From Streptomyces aurantiacus JA 4570 (GTDB lineage Bacteria > Actinomycetota > Actinomycetes > Streptomycetales > Streptomycetaceae), in assembly GCF_000414115.1 (NCBI RefSeq), contig NZ_AOPZ01000067.1, forward strand, positions 1-64,000: 64,000 nt of DNA, given 5' to 3'. The translations under genes and the position numbers were made by a program. Within the stretch, counting starts at the first letter, position 1. Each line of letters opens with the position of its first letter. The notes under the pieces were generated by a model that made no database searches, was not told the origin of the DNA, and worked only from the letters and a program-made list of their open reading frames with translations. This document shows, piece after piece, positions 1 to 8,068 of the stretch.

Positions 1-203
1 GGGGGCCGCCCGTGCGGACGGCACTGACCGAGGTCACCGGCGGGGCGCGCAAGGCGCTGGCGGGCCTGCGGGACCTTCTGGACGCGCTGGAGGAGCCGGA
101 TGCGCCTGCTTCTGTGGTGCCGGTGCCGGTGCCGGTGCCGGTGCCGGTGCCGGTGCCCGAAGCCGTCGACGACATCCCCGCCATGAAGGAGGCAGACGCA
201 TGA
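1..203 (+). CDS. C-terminal end of a probable sensor histidine kinase (partial)
   Basis: The gene enters from beyond the window edge and stops 3 bases into the next gene, whose ATG lies at 200, so the two are translationally coupled. The visible part has a helical stretch (KALAGLRDLLDAL) that resembles the end of the HisKA_3 dimerisation domain of NarL-type kinases, followed by an alternating Val-Pro tail. No HATPase motifs (N, G1, G2 boxes) follow, which is odd because that domain normally comes after HisKA_3. The kinase is therefore either truncated, broken, or of an unusual architecture. The pairing with a response regulator supports the kinase reading; the family call is inference from about 65 residues. 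Confidence 0.5.
   Translation, partial: GPPVRTALTEVTGGARKALAGLRDLLDALEEPDAPASVVPVPVPVPVPVPVPEAVDDIPAMKEADA
117..158 (+). repeat. Hexanucleotide microsatellite GTGCCG encoding (Val-Pro)n
   Basis: Six perfect GTGCCG units are followed by one GTGCCC. The period is 6, so a gain or loss of units keeps the reading frame and only changes the length of a Val-Pro spacer at the kinase C-terminus. Confidence 0.9.
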
Positions 204-902
204 CCGTCCGCGTGGTCGTCGTGGACGACCAGGCTGTGGTCCGCGTCGGATTCGCGGCCGTCATCGACGCCGAACCCGACCTGACCGTGTCCGCGCAAGC
301 GGCGGACGGCGCCGAGGCGCTGGAACTCGCCCGCGCCTGCCGCCCCGACGTGGTCCTGCCCCGACGTGGTCCTGATGGACATCCGCATGCCGGGCATGGA
401 CGGCCTGACCGCGACGCGCCTGCTGACCGCGATGGACCCGCCCGTGCGGGTCCTCGTCCTCACCACGTTCCGCCGCGACGAGTACGTCTTCTCCGCGCTG
501 CGCGGCGGCGCGTCCGGATTCCTGCTCAAGGACTGCGAACCCCAGGAACTCGTCGACGCCATCCGCACGGTCGCCGGGGGCGAGGCGCTCCTCGCCCCCG
601 AGATCACCCGCCGCCTCATCGACGCCTTCGCCACCGGCGCGGTCGGCCCGAGAGCCCGCCCGGACGGCCGCCTCGACGCCCTCACCGGGCGCGAACGCGA
701 CGTCCTGCGCGAGGTGGCCCGCGGCCTCAGCAACCCCGAGATCGCGGCGGCCCTCGGCATCGGCCGCTCCACCGTGAAGACCCACATGAACGCCCTGCTG
801 GCCAAGCTGTCCCTGCGGGACCGAGCGCAGGCGATCATCTTCGCGTACGAGGTGGGCCTCGCGAGCCCCGGGGGCCCCGGGGGCCCCTCCGCGCGCGGAT
901 GA
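200..902 (+). pseudogene. NarL/FixJ-type response regulator, frameshifted by a 16-bp tandem duplication
   Basis: The first 53 codons encode a receiver domain start (VVVVDDQAVVR, with the acidic pair), and the rest continues in another frame with MDIRMPGMDG, the receiver K motif region (GFLLKDC) and a C-terminal LuxR-type helix-turn-helix (LTGRERDVL, STVKTHMNALLAKL). Removing one copy of an exact 16-bp tandem repeat restores one 228-residue protein, the normal length for this family, with the phosphoacceptor at Asp55. As read, translation shifts frame two residues before that Asp. It overlaps the upstream kinase tail, so it would be the DNA-binding partner of that kinase. It may be a pseudogene, a reversible slippage switch or an assembly error; the sequence alone cannot tell. 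Confidence 0.85.
343..374 (+). repeat. Exact 16-bp tandem duplication inside the response regulator
   Basis: The unit CCCCGACGTGGTCCTG occurs twice head to tail at 343-358 and 359-374 without mismatch. Sixteen is not a multiple of three, so the second copy breaks the frame; deleting either copy restores the family sequence RPDVVLMD exactly. Confidence 0.95.
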
Positions 903-950
903 GAGCATGCGGTACCGCCGCATCTACGGGGAGACGGGGAGAGGCACAAC

Positions 951-1625
951 GTGGCGCAGCAGCTCATGTCGTACCGGGTGGACTACCGCACGGATCCACC
1001 GCGGATCGTCAACTGGCGGCCGCCCCAGAAGTCGCGTGACGGCGGTGAACTGGCCTGGCTGCGCCGCGACCACGAGCCCGACCACGGCCGCGGTGCCCCG
1101 GCAGGCGGATGGCACGCGTCCGTACGCACCTTCCACATCAGCGTGGACGAGCAGGCCCCGCTGGCCCGCGTCCGGACCGAGCGGCAGCCGGGCCGGGGAC
1201 AGGCCGTGTACCTCGTCGACGACGGGTACGGCGCCCCGCTCGGCCGGATCACCTACCGCCGCCGCCCGTTCGCCCGGCCCGAGTGGATCGTGGAGCCCAC
1301 CGCGGGCCCGGCCGTGCGCGGCCGCAAGGGCCGCCTGTTCTGGTGGGCGGTGTGGTGGCCCTGGGGGCTGATGCTCAGCTGGGTGTCCGCGATCATGGCG
1401 ATCTTCGCCGAGGGCGACGGCGGCTTCGGCCCGCCCCGCCGGGTGACCTGGCGCGACGCCTCCGGCCGCGTCCACCTCGTCTTCCGGGGCATCGCCGACG
1501 AGTACGAGGTCCGGGAGGAGGGCTGGGACCCCCGCCTGGTGAGCGCGCTCGTCGGCCTGCACCAGTCCTTCGACCCGTCGGAGGGGGCGCCGTCGGTGGG
1601 TTGGTACAGCGTGGCGCGGGCATGA
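951..1625 (+). CDS. Hypothetical single-pass membrane protein
   Basis: The product is 224 residues long and starts at GTG 951, preceded by a purine-rich GGGGAGAGG. I do not recognise a family. A Trp-rich hydrophobic segment (WWAVWWPWGLMLSWVSAIMA, about residues 128-147) is the only clear membrane span. The N-terminal half is hydrophilic and predicted cytosolic or extracellular depending on topology, and the C-terminal end reads GLHQSFDPSEGAPSVGW. A decayed copy of that C-terminal end sits about 10 kb downstream at 11911-12007, which shows that this gene was once present in two copies. It lies just after the kinase/regulator pair, so it could be a target of it; this is inference from position only. 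Confidence 0.7.
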   Translation: MAQQLMSYRVDYRTDPPRIVNWRPPQKSRDGGELAWLRRDHEPDHGRGAPAGGWHASVRTFHISVDEQAPLARVRTERQPGRGQAVYLVDDGYGAPLGRITYRRRPFARPEWIVEPTAGPAVRGRKGRLFWWAVWWPWGLMLSWVSAIMAIFAEGDGGFGPPRRVTWRDASGRVHLVFRGIADEYEVREEGWDPRLVSALVGLHQSFDPSEGAPSVGWYSVARA

Positions 1626-1637
1626 CCCGACACGGCG

Positions 1638-3791
1638 TCATGGTGCCTGGAGCAGGTCCTCCAAGCGCTGGGCATCGCTGGGGCTGAGGGAGCGGTAGAT
1701 CGTCAAGGCTTGCTCATAACACTGTCGGGCTTCGTCCCGAGCGCCCTGCCCCTGAGCGGCTTGGCCGAGCATTTCCAGGGTGCGAGCCTGCCCGTGCAGG
1801 GAACCCGTCGCCTTGAACTCGGCTGATGCCCGCCGAAGTTGGCGGACACCGTCGTCGTGGTCCCCGGCACAGGCGGCGGCTTGTCCGAGGAACGCCAGGG
1901 CCCGGGCGGCGTCGTACCTGTCCCCGACGGCCAGCAGCCCGGCGCGGGCCCGAGCCAGGTGGCCGGTGGCCTCGGTGTAGTGCTGCCGGGCCATCGCGAC
2001 CAGACCGATGCCCAGCCGGGACAGTGCCACTCCGCGCTCGTAGCCGATGGTCTCGCGTAGGAGGAGGGCCTGGCTGAGGCCGTCCTCGGCCTGGTCGAGC
2101 CGCCCGGCCAGCAAGTGCGCCTCGCCCAGACCGTTGAGCGCCTGCGCCTGCTGACGCGGATCCTCGTCCTCTTCCGCGTGTCGAAGCGCCTGCTCGTACC
2201 AGGAGGCGGCCTGGTCGGCCCGGCCCGCATTGCGGAACCCGCTTCCGCCGCCGGTCAGCATCCGGCCCTCGGCCCGGCGGTCGCCGGCTCGTCGTGCGGC
2301 CGCGAGTCCGATCTCGTGGGCCTCGATCCACAAGTCCGCGGGCCGCAGCCGGAGAAAGAGCGGCCAGATGGCGTCGACCAGTTGCCAGCAGGCGGTGTCC
2401 CACTGCGCTGCGGCGCTGTGGCGTACGGCGGCCATGAGGCATGTGCGGTGGGTGTCCAGCCACGTCAGTGCCTCGTGGGAATCCCGGAACGGGACCGGTT
2501 CGGCCGGAGGGTGCGCATAGGTGCGTGCCAGGCCCCGGTTCCGTGGCGAGAGCAGGGCGTCGGCCGCCGTGGCCGTGAACAGGCACCAGTCCACGAAACG
2601 CCGCAGCACTGTCGCGCGTGCAGCGGACGTCTCCTCGGCTTCGGCGCGCTGCCGGGCATGGGCGAGCACCAAATCGTGGAAGCGGTAGCCCTCTGTACCG
2701 AGGTCCTCCAACAGATTCGTCTCGACGAGGACGTCCAGCTCCTGATCCGCTCCATCCAGGGAGTTCGCACAGGCAGCGGCGACCATGTCCGTGTCGAAGC
2801 GGGTGACGGGCAGAAGCCCCATGCACCGGTACGTTCGCGCGACGTCGCGCGGGAGCAAGCGATAGGACTCATCCAAAGCCATGCGGATCGCCGCCGCTCC
2901 TTCCACACGTAATGCCTCCAGCGGACCTTGACCACGGGAGAGCGTGTCAGCCATGGCCGACACCGGCTGCCGGGGGCGAGCAGCCAGCTGTGCGGCGGCC
3001 AGACAAAGGGCCATGGGCAGGTGCGCGCACAGGGTCACCACGTCCCGCGCGGCCTGCGGCTCCTGCGCGACCCGGCTGCCGCCACCGCGGCGGAGCAGTT
3101 CCATGGCGGCTGCGGGACTCAGCGGATTCAGCTGGTGGAGGGACGCGCCATCGCCGACCAGGCCGCTCATCCGCCGCCTGCTGGTGACCACGACAACGCT
3201 TTCGCGCCCGCCAGGCAGCAGGGGCCGCACCTGAGCAGCCGTGAGCGCGTTGTCCAGCATGACGGCCACGCGCAGCTGCGCGGTGAGGGATCGCCACAAC
3301 GTAACGCGTTCATCAGCTTGTACCGGAACCTCGGGTGCTCCCAACGCGCGCAAGAACCTTTCCAGTACACCGCTCGGGTCCAGTGGACCGGAGGGCGAGA
3401 AGCCACCGAGGTCCGCGTACACCTGACCGTCGGGAAACTCCCTCGCGAGGCTCCCGAGCCACCGTGAGACAAGCGCCGTCTTGCCGACGCCCGCGGCGCC
3501 GCTGACCACTATGAGCAGGGGCGACGTGGAGGGATGGCGGGCGCGACGGTCGTGCAGAGCCGCCAGATCCTCCTCGCGCCCGACGAAATGCGCGGATACG
3601 GGTGGCAGCTGCCGCGGTACGGGAAGGCGGGACGACTCGGTGCGATGGAGGTGGACTCCCCCGTACACCTCCCGCGCCTGGATGGACGGCCCCCAGACCT
3701 GAGCCGAGCCGTCGATCGTGTTGGCGTGCTCCGTACCCGCTTTCGGTGGCGATTCTGTCTGTGGCCGTCGCTTCAGCACGGACTTGCTCAC
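1638..3791 (-). CDS. NLR-like NB-ARC ATPase with C-terminal TPR repeats
   Basis: This 717-residue protein starts at GTG 3791 behind a GGAAGGG ribosome site. Residues 24-50 form a short Gly/Gln/His motif (NTIDG, SIQAREVYGGVHLH). It is followed by an STAND/NB-ARC ATPase with Walker A GAAGVGKT (98-105), Walker B VAVMLD (175-180), a VVVTSRRRM sensor-type strand (200-208) and a GLPL-like HLPMAL near 255. From about residue 500 to the end there are TPR-like helical repeats. It resembles AfsR without its DNA-binding domain. Such proteins act as signal-induced oligomerising switches. The short N-terminal motif looks like the amyloid-type adaptor motifs reported on actinobacterial NLRs, which is inference. 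It is divergent from the VMAP-type cassette at 3982, suggesting a shared defence or self-recognition role. Confidence 0.85.
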   Translation of the reverse strand: MSKSVLKRRPQTESPPKAGTEHANTIDGSAQVWGPSIQAREVYGGVHLHRTESSRLPVPRQLPPVSAHFVGREEDLAALHDRRARHPSTSPLLIVVSGAAGVGKTALVSRWLGSLAREFPDGQVYADLGGFSPSGPLDPSGVLERFLRALGAPEVPVQADERVTLWRSLTAQLRVAVMLDNALTAAQVRPLLPGGRESVVVVTSRRRMSGLVGDGASLHQLNPLSPAAAMELLRRGGGSRVAQEPQAARDVVTLCAHLPMALCLAAAQLAARPRQPVSAMADTLSRGQGPLEALRVEGAAAIRMALDESYRLLPRDVARTYRCMGLLPVTRFDTDMVAAACANSLDGADQELDVLVETNLLEDLGTEGYRFHDLVLAHARQRAEAEETSAARATVLRRFVDWCLFTATAADALLSPRNRGLARTYAHPPAEPVPFRDSHEALTWLDTHRTCLMAAVRHSAAAQWDTACWQLVDAIWPLFLRLRPADLWIEAHEIGLAAARRAGDRRAEGRMLTGGGSGFRNAGRADQAASWYEQALRHAEEDEDPRQQAQALNGLGEAHLLAGRLDQAEDGLSQALLLRETIGYERGVALSRLGIGLVAMARQHYTEATGHLARARAGLLAVGDRYDAARALAFLGQAAACAGDHDDGVRQLRRASAEFKATGSLHGQARTLEMLGQAAQGQGARDEARQCYEQALTIYRSLSPSDAQRLEDLLQAP

Positions 3792-3981
3792 GCCCTTCCG
3801 CTACAGGAGAAATCGGTGTCGGCGTTCGCCGTGAACAAACCCTGTGCGCACACCCCCTTGAAGCGGGAACCTACCCGCCGGGCATGGCCTTCGACCGGTT
3901 GGTGCCGGACGCGGGCCGACGTCGGCCCCGGATCTCGCTGATTGGCCCTTGCTCCTGGGGCTTTTCGGGCAGACTGCCAGG

Positions 3982-4434
3982 ATGACTGACTTCGTCGAAT
4001 TCGCTTTCGATGACGGGACGTTGCTCGCTCTTCAGGTCTTCGCCCCCCTTCCCGCGGCCCTCGCGGGCACGGAGGGCGAGACCGATGACGAAGGGGCGGT
4101 GCCGGGGTTCGGCACGTCCCGTCCGGTGGCGAGGGGCGGGCGGGTCATGGCGGCCACCGAAGGCGCGCTCGGCACACTGCTGGCCCCGCTGGTGCCCCTG
4201 CTGCAGCGCGTGCACGACACGGTCGCCACCGTGCCGGACGCCCCCGACGAACTGTCCGTCAGCTTCGGACTGCGTGTCAGCCAGGACCTGAAGCTCGGCG
4301 TGGTCGGCGCCACCGGCGAAGCCACCATGGTGATCACCGCGAACTGGCATCTGGCGTCGCCGGCCGCACCGGCCCCGGCTGTCGCGGACGTGGATTCGGC
4401 CGCCGGATCCGCGACCGGTGTCCGTGCTGGGTAG
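3982..4434 (+). CDS. Trypsin-co-occurring domain 1 (CU044_2847/Trypco1) protein
   Basis: The 150-residue product has an N-terminal FVEFAFDDGTLLALQV strand and a C-terminal half ending in SFGLRVSQDLKLGVVGATGE and MVITANW, the characteristic shape of the Trypco1 (CU044_2847) family. I chose ATG 3982 because the homology starts there; an in-frame upstream ATG at 3949 only adds an unrelated leader. The gene overlaps the following protease gene by 17 bases, so the two are translationally coupled. In known families Trypco1 sits next to or is fused with trypsin-like proteases in conflict systems and is thought to couple a sensor to the protease. The role here is inferred from that pairing. Confidence 0.85.
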   Translation: MTDFVEFAFDDGTLLALQVFAPLPAALAGTEGETDDEGAVPGFGTSRPVARGGRVMAATEGALGTLLAPLVPLLQRVHDTVATVPDAPDELSVSFGLRVSQDLKLGVVGATGEATMVITANWHLASPAAPAPAVADVDSAAGSATGVRAG

Positions 4435-6679
4435 AACGCGGCGGTGGCTGCGCACGGCGGACGCGGGGGCCCGCCCTTCCCTGGTCTGCGTGCTCGGTGC
4501 CGCCCGCGGTGAGGTAGTCGGCAGCGGTGTGTACCTCGGTGAGGGGCGCGTTCTCACCTGCTCCCATGTCGTCAACGAGGCCCTCGGCCGGGACTGGTTC
4601 ACCCAGGACGAACCCGCGGGCGCACAGGTCGAGGTGTCCTTCCCCGGCGGGGACCCGGGTGCCCCGCTCGTCGCCCGCACCGGCGCGTGGATACCCGCTC
4701 GCCGTGCGGCCCCGGGCGCGGCCGCGTCCCAGCCCGCCCGGACCGGGGACGCCATCTGGTACGGCGACCTCGCGGTGCTGCAACTGGAGGGCGCGGCACC
4801 GGAATTCTCACGGCCGGTGGACTGGGCGAAGATGGCCCGTGGCCAGCAGGTGCGGGCGTGGTACGCGGCCGGTCAGCCGTTCACGTACGCCGACGGCTCC
4901 GTGCAGTTGTGCGACGAGTCGCTCGGCTTCGTCGACGCCGAGCTGCGCGGAGCGGCCATCGGACCGGGCTACAGCGGGGGCCCGTTGTGGTGCGAGGACC
5001 ACGGGGCCGCGGTCGGCATCGTCCTGGGTGTCATGGAACCGCCCCCTGGTGGGTTCGCCGCCGCCCAGGTGATCCGCAGAACCATTGTCCTGCCCTGGCA
5101 GGCCATCCATGCCGAACTGCACGCCGGTACGCCGCCCACGGCGGCGGCCGAGCCCGCCGCCGCCCCGCCCGGCGAACGGCCGCTCGCCCCGGTGGATCCC
5201 GCCACCCGGCACAGTCTCACCGCCCTGGTCGGCGGGCTGCTCCCCGACCCCGGCACACGCATGGCGCAGGGCCGACGGCTCGCCGATGAGCTGGATCTGG
5301 ACATCACCGAGGCCACCCCCTCGGTGGACGAGATCGTGGAGATCCTCCTCACCCGCCCCCGGGGCATCGCCACACTGGTGGAGGGCCTTCCCGCCGACGA
5401 CAGGCAGGATGCCCAGAAGCTGCTGGCCTTCGGGCGGGCTGCCCTCGTGCCCGGCCTGTTGTCCGTCCGTGAGTACGCATGGCTGCTGGACCTGCTGACC
5501 GAGGACCTCCGGGCGCGCTTGCCGGAAGCAGCTCGCGAGGCCCTTCCGCACACCACGCTCTTCGACGAACCGCTCGACCCCGTGGACTCGCCGCACGAGC
5601 GGCCCGGCCCCGGCACCGCGGGCCCCGCGACCGCTGGCGACGCGGAGCGGCTGATCGAGGCACTCGAGGAGTACTGGGGGGACAGCGCGCCCGTGCCTGA
5701 CTGGTCGCCCCGGGTGCCGGCGTTGCTGCGCGCAGTGGAGTACCTGGCCGCCACCTGTACACCGAAGCAGACGCGGGAATTCTGGAAGTGGTCCGAGCAG
5801 GTCGCCCACCGGCTCGGGGTGGGACGGGAGGCGCTGGGCGAGCGCCGTGACGACGGCGCCGACTGGGCACGGCGGCGGCGCGAGCGCACCGAGCCGCCCA
5901 GCCCGCGGCTGACTGTCCACCTCACCCGCTGCTCCGGCGAGACGTACCGGTGTACGGCCTGGTACGACCCGGGTACCGGAAGCAGTGGCACCGAGCGGCA
6001 GGTCGTGGCCGACGACGCACCGCGCGTGCCCGCGGAGATCGCCCGCCTGGTGCACCACGTGCTCGTCCGCGAGACGGCGTCGGCCGCAGCTGCCGCCGTG
6101 CTGCCGGTCGTCGAGGTCCTGCTCGATCCGGAGGACCTGGACGTCGCCGTCGACCAGTGGGAGGAGGAGGCCGCGCCCTACGAAGTGCCGGTCGTCCTGG
6201 GCGCGGAGTACGCCTTGGTCGTCCGCTGCCCCGAAGTACGCAACCGGGCACCGGACTCCCTGCAGAACTGGCGGTCGCGCTGGGCCGCCATCGACCGCGG
6301 CGGACTGCTGCGCATCGACCACCGGCACACGACGCCCCGTCAGGTGTACGGGCTGCTCAAGGCCGACCTCGCGGTAGCCCGCGTCATCATCGACTGCCCG
6401 CCGCAGCACCGGGCCGCGCTGCGCGCGGCATGCCTCGTGCTCGGGGTTCCCGTGGTCGTCTGGGACCGGCAGGCCGTCCCCGGTGACCAACTCACGGCGC
6501 TACTGCTCAACGGTGCGGTCCGCAGTCTGCCGCACCGGGTGCGGCAGCACCGGGCCCGCGCGCTCGCCGAGGGGGACAGGGCCGGTGTCCTCGCCCCCGC
6601 CCTGGTGTGGGACGACGCGTCCCGCCCGCCGCCACGGGCCCTGTGGATCGATCCCACCGTCGAGGAGAGTGCCCCATGA
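4418..6679 (+). CDS. Trypsin-like protease with C-terminal VMAP-C domain
   Basis: The protein has 753 residues. Residues 20-235 are a chymotrypsin-fold protease with His50 (LTCSHVV), Asp117 (YGDLAVL) and Ser186 (GPGYSGGPLW), so the catalytic triad is complete. No signal peptide is seen, so it acts in the cytoplasm. Residues 262-340 are a helical domain that could be an effector-associated or middle domain. Residues 497-745 match the VMAP-C pattern, with VEVLLDPEDLDVAVDQWE near 565-582 followed by a VVRCPEV strand. VMAP proteins are predicted to couple a vWA/MoxR ATPase module to an effector, here proteolysis. The gene overlaps its neighbours on both sides (17 bases and ATGA), so it belongs to one operon. 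Confidence 0.88.
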   Translation: MSVLGRTRRWLRTADAGARPSLVCVLGAARGEVVGSGVYLGEGRVLTCSHVVNEALGRDWFTQDEPAGAQVEVSFPGGDPGAPLVARTGAWIPARRAAPGAAASQPARTGDAIWYGDLAVLQLEGAAPEFSRPVDWAKMARGQQVRAWYAAGQPFTYADGSVQLCDESLGFVDAELRGAAIGPGYSGGPLWCEDHGAAVGIVLGVMEPPPGGFAAAQVIRRTIVLPWQAIHAELHAGTPPTAAAEPAAAPPGERPLAPVDPATRHSLTALVGGLLPDPGTRMAQGRRLADELDLDITEATPSVDEIVEILLTRPRGIATLVEGLPADDRQDAQKLLAFGRAALVPGLLSVREYAWLLDLLTEDLRARLPEAAREALPHTTLFDEPLDPVDSPHERPGPGTAGPATAGDAERLIEALEEYWGDSAPVPDWSPRVPALLRAVEYLAATCTPKQTREFWKWSEQVAHRLGVGREALGERRDDGADWARRRRERTEPPSPRLTVHLTRCSGETYRCTAWYDPGTGSSGTERQVVADDAPRVPAEIARLVHHVLVRETASAAAAAVLPVVEVLLDPEDLDVAVDQWEEEAAPYEVPVVLGAEYALVVRCPEVRNRAPDSLQNWRSRWAAIDRGGLLRIDHRHTTPRQVYGLLKADLAVARVIIDCPPQHRAALRAACLVLGVPVVVWDRQAVPGDQLTALLLNGAVRSLPHRVRQHRARALAEGDRAGVLAPALVWDDASRPPPRALWIDPTVEESAP

Positions 6680-7665
6680 CCGATGTGACCGACACGGGGC
6701 AGGCCGCATCGGCCGACGACTGGCGCCTTTTCCGGGGCGACGGCCAGGTGCGGCCACTGCTGCTGCCCGAGCCGCCCCCCTGGCGCCGCTTCGGCCTCGA
6801 CGAGCGGGAGTCCGGCGCGGTGCCCGCCGACCCGCACCGCCCGTACCTCATCGACCAGCCGCAGATCGACGTGGTCAACGCCGCACTGCATCTGCGCCGC
6901 CCGCTGCTGGTGACCGGGCATCCTGGGACAGGCAAGTCCTCGCTCGCGTACGCCATCGCGCACGAGCTGTCGCTCGGCAAAGTGCTGCGCTGGCCGGTGA
7001 ACAGCCGGTCCACGCTGGCCGAGGCGCTCTACCAGTACGACGCGGTGGGACGCCTGCGGGAGACCAGCCTGAGCCAGGACCAGGGCACGCAGCCGCCGGA
7101 CATCGGTCAGTTCATCCGGCTCGGTCCGCTCGGCACCGCCCTCGTACCGGGCGAGCATCCCCGGGTGCTGCTCATCGACGAACTCGACAAGGGCGACGTC
7201 GACCTGCCCAACGATCTGCTGACCGTCTTCGAGGAGGGAGAGTTCGAGATCCCCGAACTCTCCCGGCTGCCGGCCGGGCAGAACCAGGCATCGGTACACA
7301 CCGCGCACGGAAGCGACCCGCATGTCGTGGTGGGCGGCCTCGTCCGGTGCCGTGAGTTCCCCGTCGTGGTGATCACCAGCAATGGTGAACGCGAGTTCCC
7401 GCCCGCCTTCCTGCGGCGCTGTCTGCGGCTCGACCTGCCCGACCCCGACGAACGGCGGCTGCGTGCCATCGTCGCCGCCCATCTCGGCCCCGACGCGGTA
7501 CCGCGGGTGGACGACCTCATCGGGCTGTTCCTGGCACGCCGCGCCCCCGGGGAACTGGCCACCGACCAGCTGCTCAACGCGGCACATCTCCGCCTCGGCG
7601 GCGTGGACCTCGACGCCAAGGGGCTGCTCGAAGCGGTGCTCCACCAACTGGGCGGATCGGTATAG
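6676..7665 (+). CDS. MoxR-type AAA+ ATPase of the VMAP-type cassette
   Basis: The 329-residue product starts at an ATG overlapping the upstream stop codon (ATGA). It carries Walker A GHPGTGKS (81-88), Walker B VLLIDE (164-169), a sensor-1 strand with Asn236 (VVITSNGEREFP) and an Arg finger region FLRRC. This layout and length fit MoxR-family AAA+ proteins, which work with vWA-domain partners to remodel targets. The following gene encodes a protein with a DxSxS vWA motif, which would be the partner. The position between the VMAP-C protease and the vWA protein is the diagnostic gene order for these ternary systems. Confidence 0.9.
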   Translation: MTDVTDTGQAASADDWRLFRGDGQVRPLLLPEPPPWRRFGLDERESGAVPADPHRPYLIDQPQIDVVNAALHLRRPLLVTGHPGTGKSSLAYAIAHELSLGKVLRWPVNSRSTLAEALYQYDAVGRLRETSLSQDQGTQPPDIGQFIRLGPLGTALVPGEHPRVLLIDELDKGDVDLPNDLLTVFEEGEFEIPELSRLPAGQNQASVHTAHGSDPHVVVGGLVRCREFPVVVITSNGEREFPPAFLRRCLRLDLPDPDERRLRAIVAAHLGPDAVPRVDDLIGLFLARRAPGELATDQLLNAAHLRLGGVDLDAKGLLEAVLHQLGGSV

Positions 7666-7992
7666 GCATGCCGGAGCGGGTCCTGCGCATTCTCCAGCAC
7701 CTCCGCGAGCAGACGACCGCGGTGGAGCTGGCCGAGGTGCTGTGGCTCGCGCAGCGCGTCCCCCAGGGGGAGAACGCGCCGCTCGCACTGGCGCTCCTGC
7801 GGGAGAGCGGGGGCGGCGCGCCGCCGTCCGAGGACGCGGGGGCGGACACGGGCACCGCGCCCGAAGCAATGCTGCCGCCCTCGCTGCACGAGGAGGAGGG
7901 GCCGTCCGAACTCCATGCGACAGCCGAGCAGCCCGAGGCGGACAGCGGGACCGACGACGCCGACACGCCACCCGGCGACGCCGGTTCCCAGA

Positions 7993-8068
7993 GCGATGCC
8001 GATGCCGATGCCGATGCCGATACCGAGGGAGCGATGCCGATGCCGATGCCGATGCCGATACCGAGGGA
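7993..8068 (+). repeat. Exact 38-bp tandem duplication containing GATGCC microsatellites
   Basis: Two identical 38-base units (7993-8030, 8031-8068) each hold four GATGCC repeats followed by GATACCGAGGGA. The inner hexamer repeat encodes Asp-Ala pairs. The full duplication changes the frame by two bases and separates the N-terminus of the vWA protein from its remainder. Confidence 0.95.
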
